From positions 1-64,000 of the forward strand of contig JAHHII010000018.1 of NCBI GenBank assembly GCA_019358855.1: a DNA stretch of 64,000 nt. Direction: 5' to 3'. Of the stretch, positions 26,241 through 35,197 are shown piece after piece (position 1 is the stretch's first letter; each line of letters starts with the position of its first letter). This stretch comes from Timaviella obliquedivisa GSE-PSE-MK23-08B. Lineage in GTDB: Bacteria; Cyanobacteriota; Cyanobacteriia; Elainellales; Elainellaceae. The position numbers were made by a program, and so were the translations under genes. The notes beneath the pieces were generated by a model. That model searched no databases. It was not told the origin of the DNA and worked only from the letters and a program-made list of their open reading frames with translations.

Positions 26241-27341
26241 TTATAGATCCAGTTGTAGGGGAATAGGACGATCGCGCCCTGCCACAGTCACCATTGGCCA
26301 ACTCGGATCCACCGTCAAATTTTCCAATGTGCCGTTAGCATGAATCATAAACGTATCTTCAATTTTAGCTCCTGGCAAACTTGGATTCCAAGCGATCGCC
26401 ATGCCTGCGGTTAAAACATTTTCTGTAGTCGGAGTCGCTATAACTTCGCGCCCTAAATAACCCGTTGTTCCACCCTGATGATGCTGTTGAATAGCTTGGG
26501 GATATCCATACTGTTTGTAAGCTTGAGCGATCGAGTTATACACTAAATTCAAAGCTGTATTTGGCTGCGATTGATTGAGAATAGTCGCTTCAATTTCTCG
26601 CAACTGTTCATGCAATTTCACCTGTGCAGAAGACAGCGCCCCAAAATGAATAAAGCGAGTCAGGTTGGCGTACAAACCAGCCCCCCGCGCACAAAAAACC
26701 ATCATTGCGACTTGCCCAATTGGGGCTTCAGTTGGCAACGGATGGCGGTAAAGCGGTAAGCGTCGCGCCCCTGCCACTAAAGTTAATGCTGGGTGCAAGC
26801 CGCGTGACCACATTGCCGCCGCTCCTGCTCCCGCGAGTTCATACTCTGTCCAGGTCGGCTTTGCTTGAGCCAGAGCTTCAGTCATCGCTTCACCCGCTAG
26901 TCGTCCCACTTGGCGGTAGCGATCGATTTCAATGGGCAGCAAAATTTGCTTGTGCTGGAGTAGGGTTGTCGGCAGAGCAACTTCCTTGAAAATCGGTCGA
27001 TCGCTCAGAATTTTGCCATCCCCGATCACCTCTTGCACAAAGGTGGCTCGCTGCTCAGGCTGTGCCCACGGATTTACTTGAAGCTGAAAATCTGCGGGTA
27101 ATTGCTCGTCAGTTAAGCGTTGTGCTTCAATTTCGTCAGTCAAAATCCAAGCATTGTGCGCTGTAACGAAAACTTCAGCAATACCCGTCTCTGCGGCTAA
27201 CAAAACAGTATTAGAAGCCCCTCCGGTTGCCCAGGCAAACCAGTCTGTGCCCCGCAAACGAATTGCTGCTGCGCCAGCTTCGTCCAGCGCCTCTCGAATA
27301 CGAGCTAACTTATAAACAATTTCTGCAATGGCAGTGGTCAT
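26241..27341 (-). CDS. M24 (Xaa-Pro peptidase-like) family protein with degenerate metal site
   Basis: This 366-residue protein has the creatinase N-terminal domain (about 1-130) and the pita-bread M24 fold (about 145-340). The fold shows in VGRLAGEAMTEALAQAKPTWTEYELAGAG, HHQGGTTGYLGREV and KIEDTFMI. In active relatives five residues bind two metals: two Asp, one His, two Glu. Here the region of the first Asp reads MMVFCARGAG. The second reads ANLTRF, with Asn in place of Asp. The first Glu region reads AIAWNPS, with Asn in place of Glu. Only the His and the last Glu seem kept, so peptidase activity is doubtful. It overlaps galT by four bases (ATGA) and precedes galK by three. That tight coupling suggests a galactose-related job, which is unknown. 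Confidence 0.8.
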   Translation of the reverse strand: MTTAIAEIVYKLARIREALDEAGAAAIRLRGTDWFAWATGGASNTVLLAAETGIAEVFVTAHNAWILTDEIEAQRLTDEQLPADFQLQVNPWAQPEQRATFVQEVIGDGKILSDRPIFKEVALPTTLLQHKQILLPIEIDRYRQVGRLAGEAMTEALAQAKPTWTEYELAGAGAAAMWSRGLHPALTLVAGARRLPLYRHPLPTEAPIGQVAMMVFCARGAGLYANLTRFIHFGALSSAQVKLHEQLREIEATILNQSQPNTALNLVYNSIAQAYKQYGYPQAIQQHHQGGTTGYLGREVIATPTTENVLTAGMAIAWNPSLPGAKIEDTFMIHANGTLENLTVDPSWPMVTVAGRDRPIPLQLDL

Positions 27342-28444
27342 GATTCGGAGGTTAATTTATCGTCAAGATCGATCGCCACTGCCTGAAGTTCACTGGCTTT
27401 TTCTTCAGGGAGAGCATCATTGGCAAACATTCCCGCCGCTAGTTCGGTTCCTGCAAGATATTTCAGGCGATCGCGGGTACGATAGGGCGGATAAAACTCT
27501 GCATGAAAGTGCCATTCAGGATGCGGTAGACCATCTGTAGGCGCTTGAAACCATGCCATTAAGTAAGGAAAAGGACGATTCCAAAGTCCATCAAATTTCA
27601 GCGTTACAGTTTTAATCGCTCTTGCTAAGCTATGGCGTTGCTGCGCTGACAAGTCTGAGAAACCTGTTAATGGCTGAATTGGAGCCAACCAAACTTCGTA
27701 AGGGTAACGGGCACACACTGGGACAAAAGCGATCGACCATTGATCACGGTACAAAATCCGGCGATCGTCTTCAATTTCCTTCTGAATTAAATCTTGTAAA
27801 AGTCCGTGTTGATGCAGTTGGTAATACGCTTGCTGAGTGGCTAGCATTCGAGCCGGAACTGGCGGGACAAAAGGATAAGCGTAGATTTGTCCATGGGGAT
27901 GATGCAAGGTGACTCCGACTTCAACCCCTTTATTTTCAAACGGCAAAACGTACTGAATTTGGGAGTGACTCGCAATTGCCTGAGTGCGATCGCCCCAAAC
28001 TTGCAGCAATAGTTCAAGGTGGTCGATGAGCAATGAACTGAGAGAAGCTTGCGGGTCTTGGGTAAAGACCACAACTTCGCAAATCCCCTGCGCCGGAAGC
28101 GTTTCGACAATGTGACCCGGTGGATCTTGGGACGCGATCGTCAGGGAGGGAAAGCGGTTTTCAAACACCGCTACGTCATATGCGCCTTCTGGCAGTTCAG
28201 TTGGAAATTCAGAATTCTTGGTCGGAGCCAGCGGATTATATTCTGGCGGCGGCATAAACGTCCGTCCTTGGCGATGGCTGGCGTATGCCACCCATTCGCT
28301 ACGCAAAGGATGCCAACGCAAATGTGGGTTAGCTTTCACAGGTTCTTGGCTGGGGCTAGGCGCAACAATTCCATCAGGGATAGGAAGGCGACTGTAAAGC
28401 GTCAGCGATCGACCGTCTGGCTTAAGTAGATTTTGAAAGTGCAT
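27338..28444 (-). CDS. galT: Galactose-1-phosphate uridylyltransferase
   Basis: This 368-residue enzyme exchanges UMP between UDP-glucose and galactose-1-phosphate, giving UDP-galactose and glucose-1-phosphate. The HIT-fold active-site stretch [18 protein letters not shown] (HPH nucleophile region) lies near residue 180. [20 protein letters not shown] near the N-terminus and [17 protein letters not shown] near the end supply the remaining ligands. It is first in the galT, M24-like, galK operon. A 150-bp MITE lies directly against the start codon (28447-28596), so the natural 5' region is displaced. The bases before ATG (ACCTCTT) show no ribosome site. Expression may depend on sequence inside the element. 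Confidence 0.94.
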   Translation of the reverse strand: MHFQNLLKPDGRSLTLYSRLPIPDGIVAPSPSQEPVKANPHLRWHPLRSEWVAYASHRQGRTFMPPPEYNPLAPTKNSEFPTELPEGAYDVAVFENRFPSLTIASQDPPGHIVETLPAQGICEVVVFTQDPQASLSSLLIDHLELLLQVWGDRTQAIASHSQIQYVLPFENKGVEVGVTLHHPHGQIYAYPFVPPVPARMLATQQAYYQLHQHGLLQDLIQKEIEDDRRILYRDQWSIAFVPVCARYPYEVWLAPIQPLTGFSDLSAQQRHSLARAIKTVTLKFDGLWNRPFPYLMAWFQAPTDGLPHPEWHFHAEFYPPYRTRDRLKYLAGTELAAGMFANDALPEEKASELQAVAIDLDDKLTSES

Positions 28445-28446
28445 AA

Positions 28447-28596
28447 GAGGTTGTCTGAGAAGTCTAGGTTGCTATCCAATCCGCCCCCTAAATCCCCCAT
28501 TTTGGGGGACTTTGAAGAAGGAGTGGCTCGGAAGTCCCCCAAAATGGGGGGTTGGGGGGCGAGTGTAAGAATCTTCGATACTTCTCAGACATCCTC
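28447..28596. mobile_element. MITE, 150 bp, inserted at the galT start codon, flanked by TAA
   Basis: The ends are 17-bp inverted repeats with one mismatch: GAGGTTGTCTGAGAAGT on the left and ACTTCTCAGACATCCTC on the right. TAA flanks both sides (28444-28446 and 28597-28599), and the left copy shares its T with the galT start codon. The centre is an imperfect palindrome built on CCCCCTAAATCCCCCATT, shared with the element at 9992-10140 although the terminal repeats differ. There is no coding capacity. Confidence 0.8.
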
Positions 28597-28817
28597 TAAG
28601 ATTTATGGATGTTGTGACCGATGCTAATGCTAAGCATCTGTGAGAACTATTTTTAGCGCCAGAACCTGCTGCTGAACGTTCAGAATATCATTCCAAATAT
28701 GTTATGTCTTGTTAAAGTTTTTTAGTTCCAGTCTGATCTCAAACTCAAAAATCACTGACATTATTCTAGGAAAAGATATCAGAGTAACCAAAATTAAACA
28801 TGACCGTTTCAGACAAA

Positions 28818-28844
28818 AGAATCACCCCTCCAAAGGGTGATTCT
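28818..28844 (-). terminator. Rho-independent terminator after the glycoside hydrolase gene
   Basis: A perfect 10-bp stem, AGAATCACCC with GGGTGATTCT, encloses a 7-base loop. On the minus strand it is followed by TTTGTCT, the stem end itself contributing the first T. It lies 39 bases after the hydrolase stop codon at 28884. Confidence 0.8.
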
Positions 28845-28883
28845 GCTGAGACATAATGGTTATATGTAACCCTTAGTACGATG

Positions 28884-30782
28884 CTAATGGCATTGACTGC
28901 CACAGTGAGGGAGAGGTTCAAGAGGTTCCCAAATATGCGGCGATGACTCTAGGAGAGGCAAACCACGACCCAGGGTAGCCGCCTTGATTTTTTCTAGAGG
29001 AAACTTAGGAGAGCGATCGGCATAAAGAAGCCCATTAGCTTCTTGAAAAGTATCTGTAAGCTGGGTGTAACAAAAACCGCTAAAAAGTTCGACTTGATTA
29101 ACAGCCGCCAGCAAATCACCATAGCGGAGTTGTAGATCAGAGGAATTGGAAGAGCGGCTGTAGCCCCAAGTAGACTGTTCAAGTTGGCGATCGGTATAAG
29201 CAATGCCACCAAACTCGGTCAGCATAATCGGTTGACCCTGGTGCGGATAGCCATCCAGAGTGAGGACGCGCCCACCAGGACGTTGGCGATCGAACAAATC
29301 AGAAAGTTTCACCTCAGGGCCATAGCGCTTAGCAAGCCGCTGCGGCTGAATTTCGTAGTCATGAATCGCCAAAATATCGGTTGCTGCACTCTCCCAGCCA
29401 TCATTGCCAATTACCGGACGAGTCGGATCAAGAGTTTTCGTGAGGTGATAAAGCGCTTGGACATAGTTGCGATGGGCAGGGGTAGCGCTCAGGTCAGGTA
29501 CACCCCAAGACTCGTTAAATGGCACCCAAACCACAATGCAAGGATGGCTAGAATCTCGATTGATAACCTCAGTCCATTCGCGGGTGATCCGCTCTACGGC
29601 TTTAGACGTGAAACGATAGGCACTGGGCATTTCTTCCCAAACTAGCAGTCCTAAAACGTCTGCCCAATAAAGGAACCGAGGGTCTTCAATTTTTTGGTGT
29701 TTACGAACACCATTAAAGCCCATGGCTTTGACCAACTCTACATCACGGCGTAAGGCTTCGTCTGAAGGAGCAGTGGTGAGGGTATCGGGCCAGTAGCCCT
29801 GATCAAGCACAAGGCGGAGATAGTAGGGTTGCCCATTAAGCATAAAGCGATCGCGCTGAATCGAGACTGTGCGCATGGCGGTGTAAGACTGAACGCGATC
29901 GAGCAATTTACCATCGCGCCAAAGCTGAATTTCTGCATCAATTAGGGTCGGCTTCTCCGGTCGCCACAAGAGTTCATTGCGATAGTCATCAATGCCCGGA
30001 TCAGAGAGCGCAATGCGGCGATGAATTTCGCCATTCAGCACAGCGTAAGTGTCGTCAACTAGAACCTGTTGTCCTACTGTGAGCCTAACCTTAAGCTGAA
30101 GATTATTTGTTTGCTCACCTGCAATGACTGCTTCTACACCGATTTCCCAACGCTCAAAGTGCGGTGTCCAACGAAGGCGATCGATGTAAGTAGCCGGAAC
30201 ACACTCTAGCCAAACGGTCTGCCAGATGCCGCTGGTACGAGGATACCAAATGCTATGGGGCTCAAGCTGCCAGTCCTGCTTACCTCTGGGCTGTGTCAGA
30301 TCGTAAGGGTCATCCTGCGCCCAGACGGTGACAGTCTGCTGACTTTCAGGACGCAAAACATCGGTGATATCTACGTGAAACGGCGTATATCCACCTTGAT
30401 GCTCCGCCATGAATTGACCATTAACCCAAACACGCGCCTCATAGTCTACTGCCCCGAAGTGTAAAATTACCCGTCCTCCGTTTGCAGACACCTCGAACTC
30501 GCGCTCATACCAGCAGTTAGGATGAAATCCGGTATCGTTAATGCCGCTACGGATGGACTCTGGCGCAAAGGGAACTTCGATCACGTGCGTCCAGGTCGCA
30601 ATATCTTGAGGACGGTTGAACTGACCTGCGTCATCGTAGGCAAATCTCCACGAACCATTGAGCGACATCCAATCATCCCGGCGCAGTTGCGGACGTGGGT
30701 AGGCTGAGTCTACAGGTGCAGCGATCGCACCATCTAAATTGCAGGGATAGCGGTCTTCTAAACACCAACCAAATGATTTCAT
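28884..30782 (-). CDS. Glycoside hydrolase family 2 (beta-galactosidase/glucuronidase-like)
   Basis: This 632-residue retaining glycosidase has a sugar-binding jelly-roll domain about 20-190 (WRFAYDDAGQF.., HFGAVDYEARVWVNG, WYPRTSGIWQTVWLE). An immunoglobulin-like domain covers about 190-300 and a TIM barrel about 300-600. The acid/base glutamate lies in VWVPFNESWGVPD and the nucleophile in MLTEFGGIAYTD. RLVLDQGYWPDT and NGVRKHQKIEDPRFLYWADVLG mark the barrel start. No signal peptide is visible, so it should be cytoplasmic. At about 630 residues it resembles the shorter beta-glucuronidase/galactosidase group. Its place beside galT and galK suggests it frees galactose from a galactoside. A GGAG site precedes the ATG. 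Confidence 0.9.
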   Translation of the reverse strand: MKSFGWCLEDRYPCNLDGAIAAPVDSAYPRPQLRRDDWMSLNGSWRFAYDDAGQFNRPQDIATWTHVIEVPFAPESIRSGINDTGFHPNCWYEREFEVSANGGRVILHFGAVDYEARVWVNGQFMAEHQGGYTPFHVDITDVLRPESQQTVTVWAQDDPYDLTQPRGKQDWQLEPHSIWYPRTSGIWQTVWLECVPATYIDRLRWTPHFERWEIGVEAVIAGEQTNNLQLKVRLTVGQQVLVDDTYAVLNGEIHRRIALSDPGIDDYRNELLWRPEKPTLIDAEIQLWRDGKLLDRVQSYTAMRTVSIQRDRFMLNGQPYYLRLVLDQGYWPDTLTTAPSDEALRRDVELVKAMGFNGVRKHQKIEDPRFLYWADVLGLLVWEEMPSAYRFTSKAVERITREWTEVINRDSSHPCIVVWVPFNESWGVPDLSATPAHRNYVQALYHLTKTLDPTRPVIGNDGWESAATDILAIHDYEIQPQRLAKRYGPEVKLSDLFDRQRPGGRVLTLDGYPHQGQPIMLTEFGGIAYTDRQLEQSTWGYSRSSNSSDLQLRYGDLLAAVNQVELFSGFCYTQLTDTFQEANGLLYADRSPKFPLEKIKAATLGRGLPLLESSPHIWEPLEPLPHCGSQCH

Positions 30783-30880
30783 TCTCCAACCTCAGCTTTG
30801 CGCAACTTCAAAAGAGTTCTCAGTGACTTTTGCTATTTAACCCCTCTCTATGTCTTAAGACACAGTTTTAAGAAACAAAT

Positions 30881-31324
30881 TCACCTCTTTAGCTCTTCTA
30901 TTATATCTCCTGGGGTAGATGGAAAACGAACCGTAATCAGGGTGGAATCCGTCTCAGCTAACCAGTAGTGAGGTACTTTTGGAAGCCAGAGTGCGTAATC
31001 TCCTGTCTCAGCTAGAAGAACTTCATAATCTGGGAAGTAGAGCCTGAAGCGCCCGTGAATTAAGATTGACACGGTGGTAGCAGTGTGACTGGAACTCCAC
31101 TGGCTACGGTGTTCTCCAGCCCTGTGAACGCCCCATTTAACTTCAACGTCGGCAGAACAGCGAATCGGATCGTCATCCATAAAATGTCCGATAAACCAAC
31201 CGTGCCGAGTCATCCCCTCTGCCTGTGCATTTCCAAAAATGATCTGGGGTGAGTGATTAGAGATCATGGCGATTAAGTCAGTTGCAAATCTAAGGTTGCG
31301 AATCCAAGTTTGATCAAAGCTCAA
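30881..31324 (-). CDS. Cupin-domain protein
   Basis: This protein of about 147 residues has a single beta-barrel cupin domain. VKWGVHRAGEHRSQWSSSHTA and TVSILIHGRFRLYFPD form motif 1. LLAETGDYALWLPKVPHYWLAE forms motif 2 (G...P...H). Similar cyanobacterial proteins are often mislabelled signal peptidase I; nothing here supports peptidase activity. The frame starts at TTG 31324 and no ATG lies near. A 23-bp tandem duplication (31309-31354) covers exactly this start, so the original initiation site may have been altered. The stop lies 98 bases upstream of the glycoside hydrolase start, on the same strand. Ligand unknown. Confidence 0.65.
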   Translation of the reverse strand: MSFDQTWIRNLRFATDLIAMISNHSPQIIFGNAQAEGMTRHGWFIGHFMDDDPIRCSADVEVKWGVHRAGEHRSQWSSSHTATTVSILIHGRFRLYFPDYEVLLAETGDYALWLPKVPHYWLAETDSTLITVRFPSTPGDIIEELKR

Positions 31325-31354
31325 CTATTAATTTGATCAAAGCTCAACTATTAA
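31309..31354. repeat. Perfect 23-bp tandem duplication across the cupin gene start
   Basis: The units are 31309-31331 and 31332-31354, each reading TTTGATCAAAGCTC and ending AACTATTAA. Twenty-three bases is not a multiple of three, so the duplication would shift any frame entering the cupin gene from upstream. Confidence 0.9.
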
Positions 31355-31458
31355 GTCAAGAGTTCTATTTACAACAAGTTATTAATATTCCATCTTCAAG
31401 TCCAACACCCAGTACATTTCATTTTGTTCAGTAAGTTTGCACTTTGGGTATCCATTAC

Positions 31459-31487
31459 TTGACATTAATTTGACATCAGTTTAATAA
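31459..31487 (+). promoter_or_regulatory. Likely sigma-70-type promoter for the GT-UGM gene
   Basis: A consensus -35 TTGACA (31459-31464) is followed after 17 bases by TAATAA (31482-31487), a fair -10. A second TTGACA at 31470 has a poorer partner. It lies about 140 bases before the 31626 start codon, implying a long 5' leader. Confidence 0.5.
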
Positions 31488-31625
31488 AGTTACATCTAAT
31501 GATAGAGGCGAATATAAGGGGTAATAGGGCATTTATTAAAGTGCTACTCAAGAAATTGATTATAGCGAAATCATTCAGTAAATCGTTCAGTAAATCGACT
31601 TATTAATCAATCTAGGTTTCATCAA

Positions 31626-34070
31626 ATGCTGACTCAATCGCAAGGTAATAATCATTGTAACGAAACACAAAATCAGCAAAAGCTTTTAGACTTCAATACT
31701 GCTCACAATCCTGCTCAACTGATGTCTACAGAAACATTGCAAACAGATTTATACTTGTCTTCATCGAAGTTTCCAACAGAGCGAAACCAGATTGAAACGG
31801 CGATCGCCACCTCTTCAGATTTAATTTGCTTTTCGCATTTACGTTGGGATTTTGTCTATCAGCGCCCTCAACATCTACTCAGTCGTTTTAGTCAGCAGCA
31901 GCGAGTATTTTTCATTGAAGAGCCGATTATAGAAGCAGAGGGCAAATCTTATTTAGAAATTGGTAATCCGATCGCTAATGTGTGGGTTGTGGTTCCTCAT
32001 TTAACAGAAGGACTGGGTGAAATTGACCTAAATTTTACTCAGAAACGATTTGTTAATCAATTGTTTGCAGAGTACAGTATTAGTCATTACATTTTTTGGT
32101 ATTACACGCCGATGGCGATCGCTTTTACGTCGCACTTGCAACCGCTTGCGATCGTGTATGACTGTATGGATGAGCTATCAGCATTTAAAGGAGCTTCACC
32201 TACACTCAAAGCCAGAGAAATAGAGTTATTGCGCCGTGCCGATATTGTATTTACAGGTGGTGAGAGCTTGTACGAAGCTAAGCGCAATCAGCATAACAAT
32301 ATTTATGCTTTTCCAAGTAGTGTAGACGTATCACATTTTGTCCAAGCGCGATCGATTACTGAGGAACCCAGTGATCAAGCAAGCATTCCGCATCCCCGCC
32401 TGGGCTTCTCTGGAGTAATCGACGAACGGATGGATATTGAACTGCTAACAGAACTGGCAGACATCCGACCAGATTGGCACTTTGTGATTATTGGTCCAGT
32501 GGTGAAGATTGATCCAATGATCCTACCGCAGCGCTTAAACATTCACTATCTTGGCAGTAAAAACTATCAAGAATTGCCGCATTATCTAGCAGGGTGGGAT
32601 GTTGCGCTTTTGCCGTTTGCTCATAACGAATCAACGCAATTTATCAGCCCGACTAAGACACCTGAGTATTTAGCGGCAGGAAAACCAGTTATTTCAACTG
32701 CTATTCGAGATGTCGTCCGTCCTTATGGACAGCAAGAAATGGTACGCATTGCCGATACTACGAGCGAGTTTGTAGTAGCAGCAGAAGCGGCAATGCGTGA
32801 GGATACGCCGCGATCGAACTGGATGAGCCGAGTGGATGCTTTTTTAGATCAAATATCTTGGGATCGCACCCAAACTTCGATGCTAAAACTACTTGAAGAA
32901 GCGATCGCTGCTAAGTCTCCTTCGACAGTAGTTCCCCAATTTTCCACTGCATCACGAGAATTTGCGTTTGATTATTTAGTCGTTGGGGCTGGATTCTCAG
33001 GCAGCGTGATTGCAGAGCGTCTAGCGTCATCGGGTAAAAAAGTGCTTGTTGTCGATCGCCGAACTCATATTGCTGGTAATGCCTATGATCATTACGATCG
33101 CGCTGGAATTTTGGTTCACAAGTACGGTCCGCACATTTTTCACACTAATTCGCGGGAGGTATTTGATTATCTATCAAAGTTCACCGAGTGGCGTTCCTAT
33201 GAGCATCGAGTGTTAGCTAGTGTAGAGGGTCAGTTGCTCCCTATTCCCATTAACCTAACGACCATTAACAAACTCTATGGACTGAGCTTAAATTCGTTTC
33301 AGGTTGAAGAATTTTTAGCATCATTAGCTGAATCTAGAGAACAAATTCATACCTCTGAAGATGTAGTTGTTAGTAAGGTTGGGCGAGAACTTTATGAAAA
33401 GTTTTTCCGCAACTACACGCGCAAACAGTGGGGGCTTGATCCATCAGAACTCGATCGCTCTGTACTAGCTCGGATTCCGACCCGCACAAATCGAGACGAT
33501 CGTTACTTCACTGACACCTACCAAGCAATGCCGCTTCATGGCTTTACGAAGATGTTTGAGAACATACTCAATCATCCTAATATTAAAGTGATGCTTAACA
33601 CTGATTACCGGGAGATTCAACATACGATTCCCTGCCGGGAAATGGTTTACAGTGGACCTGTAGATGAATTTTTCAACTATCAATACGGTAAGCTGCCCTA
33701 TCGATCGCTAGAATTCAAACATGAAACTCATGACAAGCCCATCTTTCAATCAGCACCTGTAGTTAACTATCCTAACGAGCATCTTTATACTCGCATTACT
33801 GAGTTCAAATATCTCACTGGGCAGGAGCATTCAAAGAGCAGCATCGTTTATGAGTTCCCGCAGCCAGAAGGCGACCCTTACTATCCGGTTCCTCGCCCTG
33901 AGAATGCGGAAATTTATAAGCATTACAAAGCTCTTGCTGATGCCACTACGGGTGTGTATTTTGTGGGTCGGTTAGCAACATACAAGTATTACAACATGGA
34001 TCAGTGTGTTGCTCAGGCACTCACAATTTACAAACAAATCGCTAGTACTCACAATGGAAGAGTAGCCTAG
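31626..34070 (+). CDS. glf: Fused glycosyltransferase and UDP-galactopyranose mutase
   Basis: This 814-residue two-domain protein has a GT4/GT1-like glycosyltransferase at about residues 65-425. That part includes CFSHLRWDFVYQRPQHLLSRF, PRLGFSGVIDERMDIELL, FVIIGPVVKID and SPTKTPEYLAAGKPVIST. Residues 446-810 are a UDP-galactopyranose mutase. Its FAD-binding VVGAGFSGSVIAERL begins near 450, followed by VVDRRTHIAGNAYDHYD, HKYGPHIFHTNS, RNYTRKQWGLDP and YYNMDQCVAQAL at the end. The mutase interconverts UDP-galactopyranose and UDP-galactofuranose. Fusing it to a transferase could hand the unstable furanose donor straight on. A GlfT2-like transferase is encoded at 35614-37263, and a strong terminator follows at 34135. 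Confidence 0.92.
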   Translation: MLTQSQGNNHCNETQNQQKLLDFNTAHNPAQLMSTETLQTDLYLSSSKFPTERNQIETAIATSSDLICFSHLRWDFVYQRPQHLLSRFSQQQRVFFIEEPIIEAEGKSYLEIGNPIANVWVVVPHLTEGLGEIDLNFTQKRFVNQLFAEYSISHYIFWYYTPMAIAFTSHLQPLAIVYDCMDELSAFKGASPTLKAREIELLRRADIVFTGGESLYEAKRNQHNNIYAFPSSVDVSHFVQARSITEEPSDQASIPHPRLGFSGVIDERMDIELLTELADIRPDWHFVIIGPVVKIDPMILPQRLNIHYLGSKNYQELPHYLAGWDVALLPFAHNESTQFISPTKTPEYLAAGKPVISTAIRDVVRPYGQQEMVRIADTTSEFVVAAEAAMREDTPRSNWMSRVDAFLDQISWDRTQTSMLKLLEEAIAAKSPSTVVPQFSTASREFAFDYLVVGAGFSGSVIAERLASSGKKVLVVDRRTHIAGNAYDHYDRAGILVHKYGPHIFHTNSREVFDYLSKFTEWRSYEHRVLASVEGQLLPIPINLTTINKLYGLSLNSFQVEEFLASLAESREQIHTSEDVVVSKVGRELYEKFFRNYTRKQWGLDPSELDRSVLARIPTRTNRDDRYFTDTYQAMPLHGFTKMFENILNHPNIKVMLNTDYREIQHTIPCREMVYSGPVDEFFNYQYGKLPYRSLEFKHETHDKPIFQSAPVVNYPNEHLYTRITEFKYLTGQEHSKSSIVYEFPQPEGDPYYPVPRPENAEIYKHYKALADATTGVYFVGRLATYKYYNMDQCVAQALTIYKQIASTHNGRVA

Positions 34071-34134
34071 AAAGTCGCATAATCCCTACTGTCCCATCAA
34101 CGAAAGATTGATAAGTGTTTATATTTGTTGAGCC

Positions 34135-34164
34135 AAGCCCTACATGATTGAGTAGGGCTTTTTT
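34135..34164 (+). terminator. Rho-independent terminator after the GT-UGM gene
   Basis: AAGCCCTAC (34135-34143) and GTAGGGCTT (34152-34160) form a perfect 9-bp stem with an 8-base loop, followed directly by TTTT. It lies 65 bases after the stop of the fusion gene. Confidence 0.9.
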
Positions 34165-34178
34165 AATAGCTTTCAACA

Positions 34179-34213
34179 AATATGGGAGGTGCCTAGAAGC
34201 CACCTCCCATATT
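34179..34213. terminator. Second strong hairpin, possibly terminating the catalase gene
   Basis: A perfect 13-bp stem, AATATGGGAGGTG with CACCTCCCATATT, has a 9-base loop. It stands between convergent genes. On the plus strand AGATTTTTT follows; on the minus strand only TTG-type sequence follows. It may act as a backup terminator in either direction. Confidence 0.6.
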
Positions 34214-34306
34214 AGATTTTTTCTAAAGCCTAGTACCGCATCTCTAAGTAGGCTTTCGTTGACAACTTGCATTCAACCTAGAAGTAGTTTTGCAAAGTGT
34301 GTGATG

Positions 34307-35197
34307 CTATTTAGCTGAGACAGGGGGTTGGGGTACAGCATTAGTACCATGTAAACGAGGATCACCTTGAGGAGGAACAGGGGCTTCTCCTAAAGGCTCT
34401 GGATTGGCAACATACTCAAACTCGCCTTTGCCATCCATTGAAGCGCCTTTTGCCCAACGTCCTTCTGCACTTTCATTACCCTTGGAATGATTCCAGAACT
34501 GGTAAGAATGCTGCGTCTTCTCCAAGTCTTGAGGAAAAGAACTAGGTACAGGACTTGTTTCTAGCCCAGAAGATTCCAGATCTTCGATCGCTGCCAACCA
34601 CTGATTTTGGTGCATAGTATCACGTGCAATCATAAAGCTGAGCGTATCTTTAACCCCTGCATCATCGCTCATTTCATACATTCGTACAGCCTGAAGACGA
34701 CCTTGAGACTCTGCGTGTAAGTTAGAGCGAAAGTCAGCTAGCAAATTACCACTTGCCACAATGAAGCGACCATTCCAGGGGAAACCAACGCTATCTGAAG
34801 CAGTAGCCCCCAGCCCAGAAACGATCAAGTGTTGCGGATTCATGGTCGCAGCCATGATATCTGTAATGACATCTCGTGGCTTTGTACCTCCCATTACAGC
34901 GCCAACAATTGAGTCTTTAGCCCCTTCTTCCTGCATTTTGATAGGAGCTTTATCTAAGAGATGGGCAATCATAGTGGCTAACATTTCAACGTGCCCAATT
35001 TCTTCCGTTCCAATGTCAAGTAGCATGTCTCTATACTTAGCAGGCCCTCGGCAGTTCCAGCCTTGAAATAAATACTGCATCATCACGGTCATCTCGCCAA
35101 AGGTGCCGCCAATTAGCTCTTGAACCTTTTTAGCATAAACTGGATCGGGCTGTTCTGGTCGAGTATAGTACTGTAGTCTTTTGTCGTGAAAAAACAT
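34307..35197 (-). CDS. Manganese (non-haem) catalase
   Basis: This 296-residue ferritin-like four-helix protein disproportionates hydrogen peroxide with a dimanganese centre. GGTFGEMTVMMQYLFQGW supplies the first glutamate near residue 35. DIGTEEIGHVEMLATMI supplies the E..H pair near 66-70. Later ESQGRLQAVRMYEM and ARDTMHQNQWLAAIEDL supply the second glutamate and histidine. The C-terminal tail with PVPPQGDPRLHGT is usual for the family. ATG 35197 has AAGGAG nine bases upstream. It is a single gene, convergent with the GT-UGM gene, and is probably a stress enzyme unrelated to the glycan genes. Confidence 0.95.
   Translation of the reverse strand: MFFHDKRLQYYTRPEQPDPVYAKKVQELIGGTFGEMTVMMQYLFQGWNCRGPAKYRDMLLDIGTEEIGHVEMLATMIAHLLDKAPIKMQEEGAKDSIVGAVMGGTKPRDVITDIMAATMNPQHLIVSGLGATASDSVGFPWNGRFIVASGNLLADFRSNLHAESQGRLQAVRMYEMSDDAGVKDTLSFMIARDTMHQNQWLAAIEDLESSGLETSPVPSSFPQDLEKTQHSYQFWNHSKGNESAEGRWAKGASMDGKGEFEYVANPEPLGEAPVPPQGDPRLHGTNAVPQPPVSAK

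Larger units (their letters stand above)
28445..28883. other. Intergenic region with MITE and terminator
   Basis: These 439 bases lie between galT and the glycoside hydrolase gene. They hold the MITE at 28447-28596 and the terminator at 28818-28844. The 220 bases between those show no gene or RNA that I can recognise. Confidence 0.6.
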
